A stretch of 64,000 nucleotides of DNA from Strigamia acuminata. Its lineage: Eukaryota; Arthropoda; Chilopoda; Geophilomorpha; Linotaeniidae. The translations under genes were made by a program, and so were the position numbers. Where the stretch lies: assembly GCA_949358305.1 (NCBI GenBank), contig OX442324.1:3106001-3170000 (forward strand). The letters are read 5' to 3'. The notes under the pieces are model-generated. The model did not search any database and was not told the origin of the DNA. It saw only the letters and a program-made list of their open reading frames with translations. This document shows, one piece after another, positions 33,924 to 46,100 of this stretch; the stretch's first letter is position 1, and the number at the start of each line of letters is the position of its first letter.

Positions 33924-36900
33924 CTACGTATTTACTTCTTTTTTTGAGCAAACGGATATTTTCTTCTCGTTCGGTTTCTCCAGTTCATCAAGTAATTGTT
34001 CGAGTTTTTTAGCTTCCTTTTGTAACTAAAAGTTACAAAATAAGAAATAAATTTTTTCATAAATTTAATAGAAGTAATTTCGAATTGTAAATGTTAACCC
34101 TAATCAAAAAAATAAATTAAATCAAACGGAAGCAGATGGCCCCTGCACGATGTCCCATGTTAAATTTTTGCATTCCAATTTCAACTTTACCTTCTAATAT
34201 GCTGGTAATATTTTACAATTAGATTTCGGAAAAATGGCAGAGAAAATTCCTACTATTAACAGATTTTATTGATTAATTACTAAATTATGAAACTGATGCA
34301 TTATTTCGTCCAGGTACTAACAAAAATTTAACACAGGGAGCCGTGTTGCTGGAATCAGCCACCGTTGACAGGTGTCGTTTGCTTATTTATTAAAATGGCG
34401 GCCGGGCACTAACTTAGGTACGTAAAATTTCGTAATTTAGCCATAGAAATATCTGTAACTCACTTGTATTAACTCCCTTTTATACACTTTATTCTGCACC
34501 CTCGCTCTGTAATAAGATTCCTGAACTTCATCAATTACAAATCTCCTCGTATTACATTCTAACTTCAGCCCCATTGTGTTGGTAATGACATTTTTTTCAT
34601 CTTCTCTTGTCCAAATAGAAAGCAACTGTAAAATCCATTGTAAAATGACAAAAATTCATTGAACAATGATAAAAATTCATTGTACAATGATAAAAATTCA
34701 TTGTTCAATGATAAAAATTCATTGTACAATGATAAAAATTCATTGTTCAATGATAAATTCATTGTAAAATGATAAAAATTCATTTTAAAATGATAAATTC
34801 ATTTTAAAATGATAAATTCATTTTAAAATGATAAATTCATTTTAAAATGATAAATTCATTTTAAAATGATAAATTCATTTTAAAATGATAAATTCATTTT
34901 AAAATGATAAATTCATTTTAAAATGATAAAAATTCATTTTTAAATGATAAAAATTCATTGTAAAATGATAAAAATTCATTGTAAAATGATAAAAATTTAT
35001 TGTAAAATGATAAAAATTCATTGTAAAATGATAAAATTCAAACCCAATACTGCAACTGACCTTTGGTACAAACAGCAGACACAAAGTCATAGTGGTAGAA
35101 GCAAATATTATGGTTGCCACAATAATATAGCTAAGTGTTTTGTATTGGAATAAAAGTCTTGCTATTACTACAATACTACTGGATGCAATGACCACATTGT
35201 AAACACTCAGTCCAATATACTTTGAATCATTTAGTGCTGGTATGGTGACATTTCTAGACAATTTTTTTAACAAGCCACATTTACAAAAACACTTCCAATG
35301 AATGCAGAATAGCAGTTTACCTGGTTTCCCATGCCATGTAGCATCCAACAACCAACAACAAACCTTTGTACACATAAAATGAACCCAGCCATTTTTCTAT
35401 GTGTTTGGATGAACATACTTCCACTTGGGGTAAATATGCCAAATGATGGTCTTCTTCACTGATCTGTGAAATGAATATCATTCAACTGTTTGGACAAAAC
35501 TCGAAAAAAATGAGGTTTCCTGTACTTCCAGTTGTAGATTTCTCAAACTGCGTTGTAGAGGGTCAATTATGATCCATAGACCAATTAAAATGATGTCCAG
35601 AAGCAGCAAGACACAAACAAGTGGGATTAAATGTTGATCATGCAGGATCTGCATTGTGATTTTTTTTTTAAATCTGGAGGCAATAAGTGGTAATGGTTTA
35701 TTTTATTCACCCAACTCTTCTTCAAGCTCTTGGATTGAATAAATATTTGATGTACACGGTATGTTTTTAAAAACATGGATCCAAATGCGAGTGAAAATCC
35801 TGTTGAGAATAAAACAGCTCTTCCCTGTAAATAACCAGTCTTTTATGCAATGTTTTGGTAGTGAGGTTATGGTTGTGAACACGGTCTTATGCTGGCAACA
35901 AAGACACTGTTGCAATATTCTCATACAAAAGTACATTTTTTCTTGCAAAAGTGCATTTTTTTCTTGCAAAAATGCATTTTTTCTTGCAAAAATGCATTTT
36001 TTCTTGCAAAAATGCATTTTTTTTCTTGCAAAAATGCATATTTTTCTTGCAAAAATGCATTTTTTTCTTGCAAAAATGCATTTTTTTCTTGCAAAAATGC
36101 ATTTTTTTCTTGCAAAAATGCATTTTTTTCTTGCAAAAATGCATTTTTTTCTTGCAAAAATGCATTTTTTTCTTGCAAAAATACTTCTTGTGAAGTGCCC
36201 TTACTCTTGCAAAAATTCTCCTATTTTGTGCAAAAATATACAATTTGTTGCAAATATCCCACATATCCCATTCAATTACAATTTACAAAGTAGTATAGTC
36301 TTACTGTGCAAACAGTGGCATAGAACTTGTCATTTGGCAATGTTGCATGATCAAAAGCAAGCAGGATGATTCCACTGTAAACCAAAATGCAACCTGCAAG
36401 TGTGATATTGTTAAAATTTGGACTACTAAGTTTAATACACCTGGAATTTAAACAACATTAGAATATTTCTTTAGAAATACTTACAAAATCAAAGAATTTC
36501 TTACTTCAATTCTCTATAATTGACATTCAAAGCGAGAAACAAGAGAGCTAACACTATTCCAAACGCTGCCAATGATGTAAACACAAAAAATACCATTGGA
36601 TGAATTGTGAGAATTTTTTGTTTGAAGATTCTTTTAGCAACTGGAACTCTACCATCTAGTGGAACAAGTATATATGAGTTGGACAATGCAACTTTTTCAA
36701 TCCCACATGAACACCTGTCCAGATGATTGGCACACAATTTCGACAATTAAAATCCAAAAGTCGTTTTGCTGGGAAGTGCATAGCAATTTTTTTCATTGCA
36801 TTACCTATGGACATTTTTAATGAAAAGGTCTTGATTAATTGCACTAACCTATAATCACTCATCATATAGACTAACCGGTAACTTCAATGGCAATGTCTAC

Positions 36901-39853
36901 TGCCAGGGGAAAGTGACATGGCATTCTAGCCTAACCCATATGCTTCCAAAATATATTTTACAATGTATTACGTAATGCATTCTCATGAATGCATTTCAAA
37001 ATACAATGCAATACGTCTTGTTGAAACCACATATTGGCCACATCAATTAATCCAATTTCGGCAGATAAAACCCTAAACTTTCAGCTGTCAAATCGTTGTT
37101 GTTTCAGGGTTGCCAACAATTTACTGCACAAATGGCGGCTAATTCAAATCTTGCGTTATTTTTGTGACACCCTATATTTTTGAACCATATGGGTAGACCC
37201 TCCGCTCTGAGAAAACTTCCTTGTGAGCAAAAAATGCAAACCAGCAGCATTTTCCCTTGTCAATAGACAGTAGGCGCATCCATAAAGTCATGTTAAACCC
37301 CATATGAGAATGACGTCACACGACAGAAATGAGTCGTTTTAGACTTTTTGAATGCAGCTAGTTTAAATATGTTGTTTAAAATGCTGTTTAGTCAATTTAT
37401 TTTATGAATGCGCCTATTATCTTTTATGTTACCAGGTAAGACGAACCTTGTTTTTGATAAAAAGCCGATATTCCAACACGGTCAGCGCCAGTAAAAAACA
37501 AAGGTCCCTAAAGAAGTAAAAAAGCAAATATAACTTTTAATGTATTTAACAATGGATAAACAATTTGTTTTTGAAATAACTCACAGAAACACCCAGAAAT
37601 TCGATATTTTCCATAATTTGGCGCCACATTAATGCCATTTCTTTGTGTCTGTAGTTGAAGTGATGCAGACTTAATTGGCTACCTTCTGCCATCCATTGTT
37701 GGGATGCATTTTTCAATGTTAAGGCCATTAACCACATGGCATCATAAGCCAAAGGTGCAGTTGATGTCAAGATGTAACCGGTTTTGTTGAAATGATCCAC
37801 AAATTCATCATAAGTCTGGAGAAAGTATCAAAGTTAAAACAAAGCATTGTGCAAACATTTTGATCTGGAAGAATGTAAAGACACTTACTAAGTTTGCTAC
37901 AGATTTCTCAGTGCCAATAATACCATTGTGACTCTTCATTGCAATAAAACCTTCAGTAGCCAACATCATTTGCTTGAGTGTGCAATTGATTTCTTTGACA
38001 TTCACCCACCATGGCTCTATGCAATCACTTTGCAACAACCATACATAGCCAGCACCATACATGCCCAAATGATATGCCTGCATGCAAATTAACAGTATAA
38101 ATCTGGAGACAATGCAACAAACATTAATTCATCCTAGATTCACCTCACAAAATAATTTGGTGGCCATATTTGCAGAGAATCTGCCTATGATGATGCGCAG
38201 ATCCCTAAGCTGTAAATGATAAACAAAACATTTGTAAAATGAAGTTTTTTGCTTTTCAACAACTGGATTTTACTTTGAGTTGCTGCAATTGTTCTCTGAA
38301 ATTTTCCTCCACAAAATGCACTGTAGTAGCAATAGTGATGTTTGCTTGCTCCAAAACAGCTATTAAATCATTTGCTTCCTGTATTACAATCACAAGTTGA
38401 ATATCTAATTAATGAAAATATTAGATCCATTTCGAATAGAAAATACTGCCGTGTTAAGGTGCGTTTTCATGTGTGATTAAATCGCAAAACAAAAATTGCG
38501 CGCCTTGTCATTTTCAACGCGAGTACCAGAATCGCGTGAGGCAAACGATGCTATACTCTGGCCATGTGTAAGTTTGGCCTAAATCCGAGCCTCATAACTC
38601 ACTCTGTGCTGCCACCAGGAAAAATAGTTCAGAGTTTATTGCTTGCTTCTTCCAGAACGTTCGCTTACTATTTTCAGTAGATCGGTTGCAATCCTGGTGT
38701 TTGGATCTATTTTCTTGTATCACTACACCAGAGAAAAGGCTTGGATTTAGGCCAAACTTACACATGGCCAGAGTATAGTTCTCAAACGTTTCACGCGCGC
38801 GATATCGCATTCGATACAGACCACGTGACTATCTTGGGGCAATGGGAAGTTGAGTTTTGATAAATTGTTCCCATTGGTTGAGATTTTTCACCACGTGCAA
38901 TGGAAAAATGGTGAATTTCTACTTTCGAATGTAAAGTATATTACCAGCGATGTTACATAATGGTCCTGATGTAAAATCGCTATGGTGTCCCAATTGAACT
39001 TTTGCAGAAATTTCCTCCTGGCCCTATTATGAGACTTGTCCGGTGCAATGGTTCGGAAAAAAAACGGAAAGTTGTTCCTATCGCTCAAAGCCGGTGTCCG
39101 AGACCCATACGAAACCTTATCCGATAATTAAAAAAAAAAAGATAATAAACATAGAGCAATTGATGCAACTTAATTCAACCTGAAGGAGGTTCCAGCGAGT
39201 GACAATTTGTGCCAATTTAACTGTTACATGAGAACATCCTGTCCCCAATAGCATAATGATTTGTTGCTTCTGGTAAAGTGCATGGAAAATAGCATCAACT
39301 GCAGCACCAGAATCACACTTGGAAGAAAAAAAGATGATTACCAATTGCTCACCTATAAAGCCAAAATGAAAGCTACTTTGGAATCATTAACATGTAAAAT
39401 GACTTGATACTGAGGCAAAACATTTTGTTCATTGATGTGCTTGACAGCGAGGTTTGCTGCCGCTAAATCGGACTCTCCGCTGATGTATCTGCCACCAGCA
39501 TTCAGTTCAAATAATCCTTGAATATACAGTGGTATTTTCTCAGTAGTGTTGCTTTCAGAGTGTTCACTTTCATATGAAGTCTTATTGTTGTGATTCTCAG
39601 GTGTTTCCCAAGTGCTGTTTTCCTGGTCATCGAATGGGTTGAGGGTTGTAACGGAGATGAAATTAGCAGTTATATTTTCCTGAATTAGATTTGATTGAGA
39701 ATATGTGGGTTAGTTGTTTGGTGGGACAGAGATTTTTACCTCATATGAGAAGTCTGTTGTTGTGGTGTTGGTTGTGGTGGAGTCTGAGTATCGTTGAACT
39801 GCAAACACTAAGAGAATGGAAGAAATAGACCAGATGAAGAGTGGTCTGCACAT
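33924..39853 (-). CDS. GABA-B receptor subunit 2-like class C GPCR
   Basis: Seventeen minus-strand exons from 39740-39853 (signal peptide, MCRPLFIWSISSILLVFAVQ) to 33924-34025, about 845 residues. The venus-flytrap domain shows GESDLAAANLAVKHINE, NDSK-CDSG, VSYGSRTPALSDRNNFPFFF, FNWDTIAI, AYHLGMYGAGYVWLL and LTSTAPLAYDAMWLMALTL. The 7TM part has NVNYRELKCIKLSSPNFNNI, TGFSLAFGSMFLKTYRVH, SKHIEKWLG, and the GABBR2 signature [20 protein letters not shown]. It ends LCLLFVPK and a coiled coil (YKRELIQLQKEAKKLEQLLD). Intron sites are phase-consistent. The join 37447 to 36691 uses a poor acceptor, so one exon may be mis-set. Introns hold two minisatellites and a foldback element. Confidence 0.9.
34635..35042. 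repeat. 19/21-bp AAAATGATAAA minisatellite in GABBR2-like intron
   Basis: Alternating units TTCATTGTAAAATGATAAAA (21 bp) and ATTCATTTTAAAATGATAA (19 bp) in blocks, with some TGTTCAATGA variants at 34660-34750. Confidence 0.92.
35932..36184. repeat. 21-bp TTGCAAAAATGCATTTTT minisatellite in GABBR2-like intron
   Basis: About twelve copies of a 21-bp unit (CTTGCAAAAATGCATTTTTT plus one T), flanked by single degenerate copies on both sides. Generates spurious ORFs in all frames. Confidence 0.95.
36885..37440. other. GABBR2-like intron with lone MITE end
   Basis: Single-copy intron sequence ending with CTTTTTGAATGCAGCTAGT at 37343-37362. This is the right terminus of the AGCTGCATTC family without an identifiable left partner. 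Confidence 0.45.
38551..38778. mobile_element. CTATACTC foldback element, copy C
   Basis: 228 bp. Arms of about 41 bp (CTATACTCTGGCCATGTGTA onward) pair with a single mismatch. The core contains the family block GTGTTTGGATCTATTTTC with CACTACACCA. It lies in a GABBR2-like intron. Confidence 0.85.
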
Positions 39854-40354
39854 CTCACGTTTCAATCATTCCACAACTCAGAATGATATTTTTTAATTTA
39901 AAAAGAGGAAGTAGGAAGGAGTTAGTTAAGGGATTGCTTTTGAGGGGATTCAGATTGTATTGCTCTAATGGTGCTGATAAGCAGGAAATGTACAAGATTA
40001 AAAACTTTCTTGAAATAAAATTGAATGAGTGGTTGTAAGTAGGATACATAGCTATTGAAGGACATTTTTCATCCAGATTTTGTAGCAAATTCCGATTCGA
40101 TGACGTACTTTTTTTTCTAAAATATATGTTTAAAAGTGGGGGTGCGTCTTAGAATTGGAATTTGTCGGTAATTAAATGATCTCGTGCAGCCAGTCGAACA
40201 GGCGATTTAGAACTGATCTGGCTGAGATGTGATTATAATGCGTTTTGGATTTTTAATTAATTCAGTAAAGTTTTGAATTTTTACACTTTGGCGGTTGTAT
40301 GCTTAATTAATTAAACATTTTAGTTGATTTGCAAGCCCTTTAGATTTTTTCGTG
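39854..40354. other. intergenic, nothing recognised
   Basis: AT-rich sequence between the GABBR2-like start and the galaxin-like remnant. No exon or repeat recognised; presumably contains the receptor promoter. Confidence 0.5.
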
Positions 40355-40863
40355 TCAAAATGAAGGGTTATCTAAGCAGCATTCGCCGTATTTTTCGGGT
40401 TGGTCGTCGACGTTGACGACTTGTTCGGCGCAGCAGAGTTGGTGGAGCGGGTCGTAGGAGACTTGGTCGCAGCTGTGCGTTTTGTTTTTGTCTCGTGTCG
40501 ATGCAGCAGAGTTCGGTGTCGAGATCGAACGTTGCGTTTTCGTAGCATCCGATGTTACGGTGCTGTTTTTGGATGACCGTGGCGAGCAAATACATGTTCG
40601 CACGTCGAATAAGGTGTGTTGGCCGATTTTTCATTATTTTCCTCAGATTTCTCCTCTTTTTCATCGTTTTCCTCATATTTTTCGTCATTATTTGCAATTC
40701 TCTCTTCCTTTTTCTCGATTTTATCTGATTTCTCATCCTGTTTTTGCTCTTCTTCGTCGATTTTTCCATTTTCTTGGTCCCCTTGTTCCAATATTTCCGT
40801 CGTTTCTTTTCCTTTTCGAATTTGTACTTTATTTGCAAAAAGAAAAAATAAATTTGTCGGCAA
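40355..40863 (-). pseudogene. galaxin-like cysteine-repeat fragment, frameshifted
   Basis: On the minus strand an acidic Lys/Glu-rich stretch runs into STCEHVFARHGHPKTAP. After a frame change comes GCYENATFDLDTELCCIDT, and after another SCDQVSYDPLHQLCCAEQVV, ending CCLDNPSF and a TGA near 40355. Repeats of C-x4-YDP-type spacing followed by CC are the signature of galaxin-like secreted proteins. The two frame changes and lack of a clear signal peptide point to a broken copy, or to missed small introns. Confidence 0.45.
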
Positions 40864-41090
40864 CTTGTAGTTGTATTTTGCGAACTTTTTCGGTTTGCAT
40901 TAATTCATTTCAACGCCGTAGAACATCTGCACAATCGTTTCGTTGGTTTCTCTTTTTTTTAAAAAACATTTTTTTTCTGTACTAATCGTAACACCAGTTT
41001 ACGTTTCTCCAACTTTGCATTGTTATCGTTAGCATCTACTGTACGTTCGATGCGCGATTCCGCGGTTACGTTCCGAATACGTAATCCTAC

Positions 41091-41098
41091 AGTATATA
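41091..41098 (+). promoter_or_regulatory. TATA-box upstream of LRR gene
   Basis: TATATAAA lies about 65 bp before the ATG at 41158 and is followed by a plausible short leader. An intact-looking promoter argues against a simple processed pseudogene. Confidence 0.4.
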
Positions 41099-41157
41099 AA
41101 CACGCCATCTCATTTTAGATTTCATTCGTCTCTCAGGATCCAAGTATAGTTCGCAAC

Positions 41158-42413
41158 ATGCCAGTCCGGAAATCAGCGTCTAGTCTGGAGCAATTGTGTT
41201 TGCAAATGGTGTGTACTAATTTCGATAATTTTCAAACACAACTGGTGAATCAACCTTCGATATTTATTTCCAACGTATATCAATGCCTCCGTGAGAAATT
41301 CGACTTTAGAGCACCAGTACGCGTGGATGCCAAGGTTTTCATCCATCCTGCCACCAAATCATTACATTCTTTCCATATGTTAAAACAGCCCATATATCCT
41401 TGTCTATTAGATCAAATTGGACAAATTTGTAAGAACCTTTTACATTTAGATCTGTTATGCATTAGCTACAGTGTGGAAATTCCACCTGAAAGTATGGTCG
41501 AACTGTTTCAGCAATTGCCACAACTTCAGTGGTTCACGTCTTCTACATCAGGATGCACGGATAAAGTTCTAGCTACAATTACGACATCTGGACTTACTCT
41601 GCAGAAATGTGACTGATGATGGGCTCTGCTTATTAAGTGATTGCAAGAAACTGGAGTGTTTGAACATTTACATGTGTTCTGTCACAGCCCAGGGCTGTTT
41701 TAACATTCTAAACCAACTGCCTGTTCTTTGATTTGTTAAAAAAACAATTCAAATCGAAGAAAATATCATATTCCATCGAAGACAGCGTTGTAAACTTTGT
41801 AAACAATACGGAAGATACCATCATTCTGACCACCATTTTCCTAAATTTATCCAGGCTATCGTTACATGCATCGACGAGCCTGGATTTAAATTTTCTGTTG
41901 GCGCGGGCACAACGATTAACCACTCTAGAACTCCATGGTTTTGAATTAGTTAATGTTAGACTGATTAATTATTATTGCCCACAGTTACAATATTTTCAGC
42001 TAAGTGAATGTTCGATTTTGAACACTGAAAATATAGATGATTTACCTAAGTATTCGTTCAAAAACCTATATCGTCTGTGGATTGAATTATCTGAACACAT
42101 TACTGACTCACAGATAAAAATGTTAATTCTACAAAGTCCGAATTTAAACCATTTCAGTCTAGCTGATTGTCATACACTCAATGAACTAGATGAATTGAAT
42201 GCACTTAAAAATTTAAAATGTGTAGATTTTTCTTTCTGTAATTCAATTAATCGAGCGATGATCATCAAGTTATTAGAATTGCAAAATCCATTGAACCTTT
42301 TATGTATAGGAGGTTGTTCAAAGATCAATCTGACAGTTGCTGAAGAAATTAAGACTTACATAAAATCTAAGAACTTGTGTTTGAAATTTGTATATCTTGA
42401 TGAATTGCCTTAG
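41158..42413 (+). pseudogene. intronless LRR protein with BC-box-like N-terminus, two frameshifts
   Basis: One ~418-codon intronless coding stretch falls in three frames: 41158 to about 41608, about 41608 to 41725, and about 41725 to 42413. LRR segments run through all three: LDLLCISYSVEIPPESMVEL, then NVTDDGLCLLSDCKKLECLN, then LSRLSLHASTSLDLNFLLAR and later LKNLKCVDFSFCNSINRAM. Near the N-terminus SLEQLCLQMV fits the elongin BC-box pattern S/T-L-x3-C-x3-V, as in ZYG11/FBXL-type substrate receptors. Each shift is +1. It may be a recent pseudogene or contain two sequencing errors. Confidence 0.7.
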
Positions 42414-43172
42414 TGAAGAGTCGACTTTAGCGTTAAAACGGAAATTTGTATAGTATATGTAATAAATATGAAATAAAAAAATAATAGCACTTTCTCCAGT
42501 AAATTGTGTGGTTGGTGTTTTCTGTGTTCTTGCTTGGCATAAAGTTTGTAGGAAAAGATAAGAATTGTTTGTTTGAAGGTTGCAGTGGATTGTTGTTTGA
42601 CTTCAGAGGAGGTTATGTGTGGATGTGGTAATTTGCAATAGTTGTTGTTGGAGACATAAACTGGACACATGTATGTAAACAGGAAGTAAGGATTTATTCT
42701 CTATTTAGTTAAAACATTTACATATTCAGATTACCTGACGGTGACGCACTGAACAATAACACGAACACTCCTTCTCACAAAAGTCATCGGAAAGGTAGAA
42801 TGGTAACCTAGGACCCTGGGAATCGATTTTGTAGGTCATGTCCTATCGTTTGAACACCTTTCTGGCATATTTTAATTTTTTGCCAATGCTGACCATTTTT
42901 CCATAGGTTTTTGCAGAAATGCAAATGATCGTGTCGTTTTGGGGAGAATAAATCAGTAATAAGAGGGAATACAATTTAAAAATTCACTCAGTATGATTAT
43001 TTTCCCATTTCAGTTGCAAGATAAAATATATATTTTATATTTTATGTGATTTGTTTTATTTTATTTCTATATACTATATTTACAAAGTGAGGCATTGATT
43101 TAAAATAACAGTCATTATAATTTTAGATAGTAATTTCATTTGAAATTGGAAACGGGAGTTATCAATATTTTT
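42414..43172. other. intergenic region, nothing recognised
   Basis: AT-rich sequence between the LRR gene and the Cys-loop receptor 3' end. AATAAA at about 42460 could serve the LRR gene. No other feature seen. Confidence 0.5.
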
Positions 43173-46100
43173 TTAAACTGGCACAAGACTATTTAATTCA
43201 ACACTACTCATAGTCAGCGTAGTAATCCAATACAACAGATTGAAGACTACAAAGAGGACTGGAAATGCTATTCTGGAATACTTGTCCAAGTTGCACACGA
43301 AGGAGTGGAATTTCTTGCTTAGCTGGGCATCCGACAACTGCATTTAATTGTAATTAGCAGGCAATCAGTACAACTGTAGTAAGTTAGCTGCATTCGAAAA
43401 GTCATTTAGACTAAACAGCATTTTAAAACTGTTTAATTATAAAAATGGCGGCTGATTTAGTGTGCTTGCATGCTCAAATGCTCACAGCAATTAAACATGT
43501 TGAATGGCAATTTTAAAGTAACTTTTTGAATGCAGCTTGTGTGTCTACCCAAGTAACACAATGAACGATTAAACAAATGCGATGTTAAATCAAACATACG
43601 TGCTACTGGGATAACGTTAAGTGTTACCTTATCTCCCCTGAAGTCATCGCTGTGGAGAAAATAAACTAAACCAAATTCAACAAGCGTCAAACCAGTCATA
43701 ATCAAACAGGCAAGCAAGTACACGTCCATTGCCGTTATGGCATTTAGTTTGGGCACATCAATGTTGATATTGAGCATCATTTCAATGAGAATGAAAGTGC
43801 TGATCAATCCCAAACCGATTCGTGCACTCTTATTGGTTCCGAGCCAAAATCCCAGCCAAGATAAAACAACTGTAAGTGTAGATGGAAAATAAACCTCCAA
43901 AAGGTAACGTCCTAAGCACCTTTGGAAGGTAAATTCAATTATTAGTCTGGTGTAGTTTCCTGAAAGAAAAAATTTCATTGTTACAATTATATGACAAACT
44001 AAACACTGGTGACAAATGAAGCAACAAACTCTCTTACTATACTCTTGTTTGACTCAAAAGGGTGGCCTTCTCTCATTGGCCGAGCCGCATTACTTCTAAC
44101 TCCAGTCTGTATTACTACCACTAGGAGAAGTAGTTTTTATTTTTATTATGTTTTGTGATTGCTATTACCATATAAGTTGATAAGCTTATGATTTTGATTA
44201 TTTTTATTAAAAAATGTTACTTCCTTTTATGAAATAAAGTTCTGTGCATATATAAATGCAAAACTCATCGGTTATTTTGTCTGGAAAGCGTACAATATTG
44301 AAATTTTGGCTGTTACCTAGGCAATCGATTACAATGTCTGGGCATTGTAATGCATTTGTGGTGTTTGGGTCTATATTTTTGGATCACTACACCAATCATA
44401 CGGCTCAGCCAATGAGAGAAGGCCACTTTTTTGAGTCGAACAAGAGTATAGTTGTATAGAATTAATTTTAATATAATACTTTTTGGAGTTTGTTCTTCAT
44501 TTGTAAACAAAGTTGAATTGAACTTATCAACCTGAGGAAAGTCGTATTGTGTTTGTTTTCATTCGGTATCCTAAAAGTCTAAATCGGGAAGCTAACATTG
44601 AATCTGGAGAAACTCCTACTGAGGCTGATCCCTTTCCAAAATGATACACTATGTCCTTATCAGTACTACCAACTGCCAATTGTTTTGATTATTAGTTATG
44701 AAACTAGATGAAACTGCTATACTCAATACCACCACAACGTTGATCTATTTCACTGGTGTAGTGGCACATAAAAGTAGTCCAAAACACCAGAATTGTAATT
44801 GAACTTCAGATGTTGTGATCGATTACCAACATTGTCAAAGGTACTACTTTTCCGCGTAGTAGAACACAGTACACAGTTAGGCGTAAACCGGCTGAAATAG
44901 ATCAACGTTGTGGTGGGTTTGAGTATAGGTGTACTTACAACTTTCAACTTCCAGTGTGCATAGCTGAGTGTCCATTGGGTATAAAGCAAATCTCATAGGA
45001 CAAGACACAATGGCTGATATTCTGTAGATAGAAATTAAACAAGATTAAGGGTTTAAATCGTGTTGAAAAAAATGGTGGCTTTTTAGTGCCGAACCTAGTA
45101 AAATTAGTGCACCAATAATTTAATCCCCTAGATCAGGGGTTCCCAAACTTTTTTGCATCGTGACCCATTTTTAAGAAAGGCAATCTTCCGCACCCCATTC
45201 ATCTACCAGTGCGTTAAATTTTCCAAAAATGAACTACTAAATATCCATAATAGAATTGATTCTAAGCACACAAACTGAAATGATTTGAATTTGGCAGTTA
45301 TGTATTGTCTAGATAGAATAGACTTTTCTAGGCGACAAGACAAGTGCACTATTCATGTCTACATGTTAGTTAGCTTGTTACAATTGTGCCGTTGCGCCCC
45401 ACCAAAAATCAGCTCGCGCCCTAGATCAGAAAAAATAATACATGGACAATCGTCCATACGGAAATCTGTAAGCATTTATACATTTTAATGAATTTTAAAG
45501 AAATTTTATGGGCAGGGTGACCAGATTTGGTAAATGAAAAAGCTGGATGAAACACAATTTCTCTAAAACTTAGCTGTGCAAGCCAGAAAAAATCTCTCCG
45601 TGCACTTCATTCAAATGCCGGAATTAGAACTACCACCGGGACAAACCATCTAATACTGGAATGTCTGGTCACCCTGTTAATGAGTAATTTAACCTGATGG
45701 TTTTACGTACCTTCCACTGTGCAGTATATCTCCTGTATGTTGGACCCTAGTAAAAAAATTTGGTTGCATCACTTTATTGAACCATGCCTTCTTGGTGGTG
45801 GGAAAAAATGTGTCCGGCGTCCAAATATCGTGATGGTCTAAATGTATATTGCCGACATTAGGTGCAAACACCAAACGCTTATCAACCCAAGATTGGCGGA
45901 AATAAAAGTCCGCTGCAAACTCCTACACCAGAAGTATACAATTACAAATAACTCATCTTCCAAAAAATGTTGATTGTTTTTCTTTTACCATATCCTTTTC
46001 ACAGATATCATCCACTCTCAAAAAATAAACTGTAACTCCCACTTTAACAGGTTCACCTATGCAATAAGACAATGATATTAGAGAAACATTAGTTCATAGA

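Noticed and set aside
35887-36369. Overlapping ORFs rich in CKNAFF / QEKNAFL / KMHFFLA
   Set aside because: All frames of a 21-bp minisatellite lying in a GABBR2-like intron.
40482-40985. 167-residue plus-strand ORF rich in Phe/Ser
   Set aside because: Antisense of the acidic/galaxin-like minus-strand stretch; hydrophobic composition is the complement of Glu/Lys codons.
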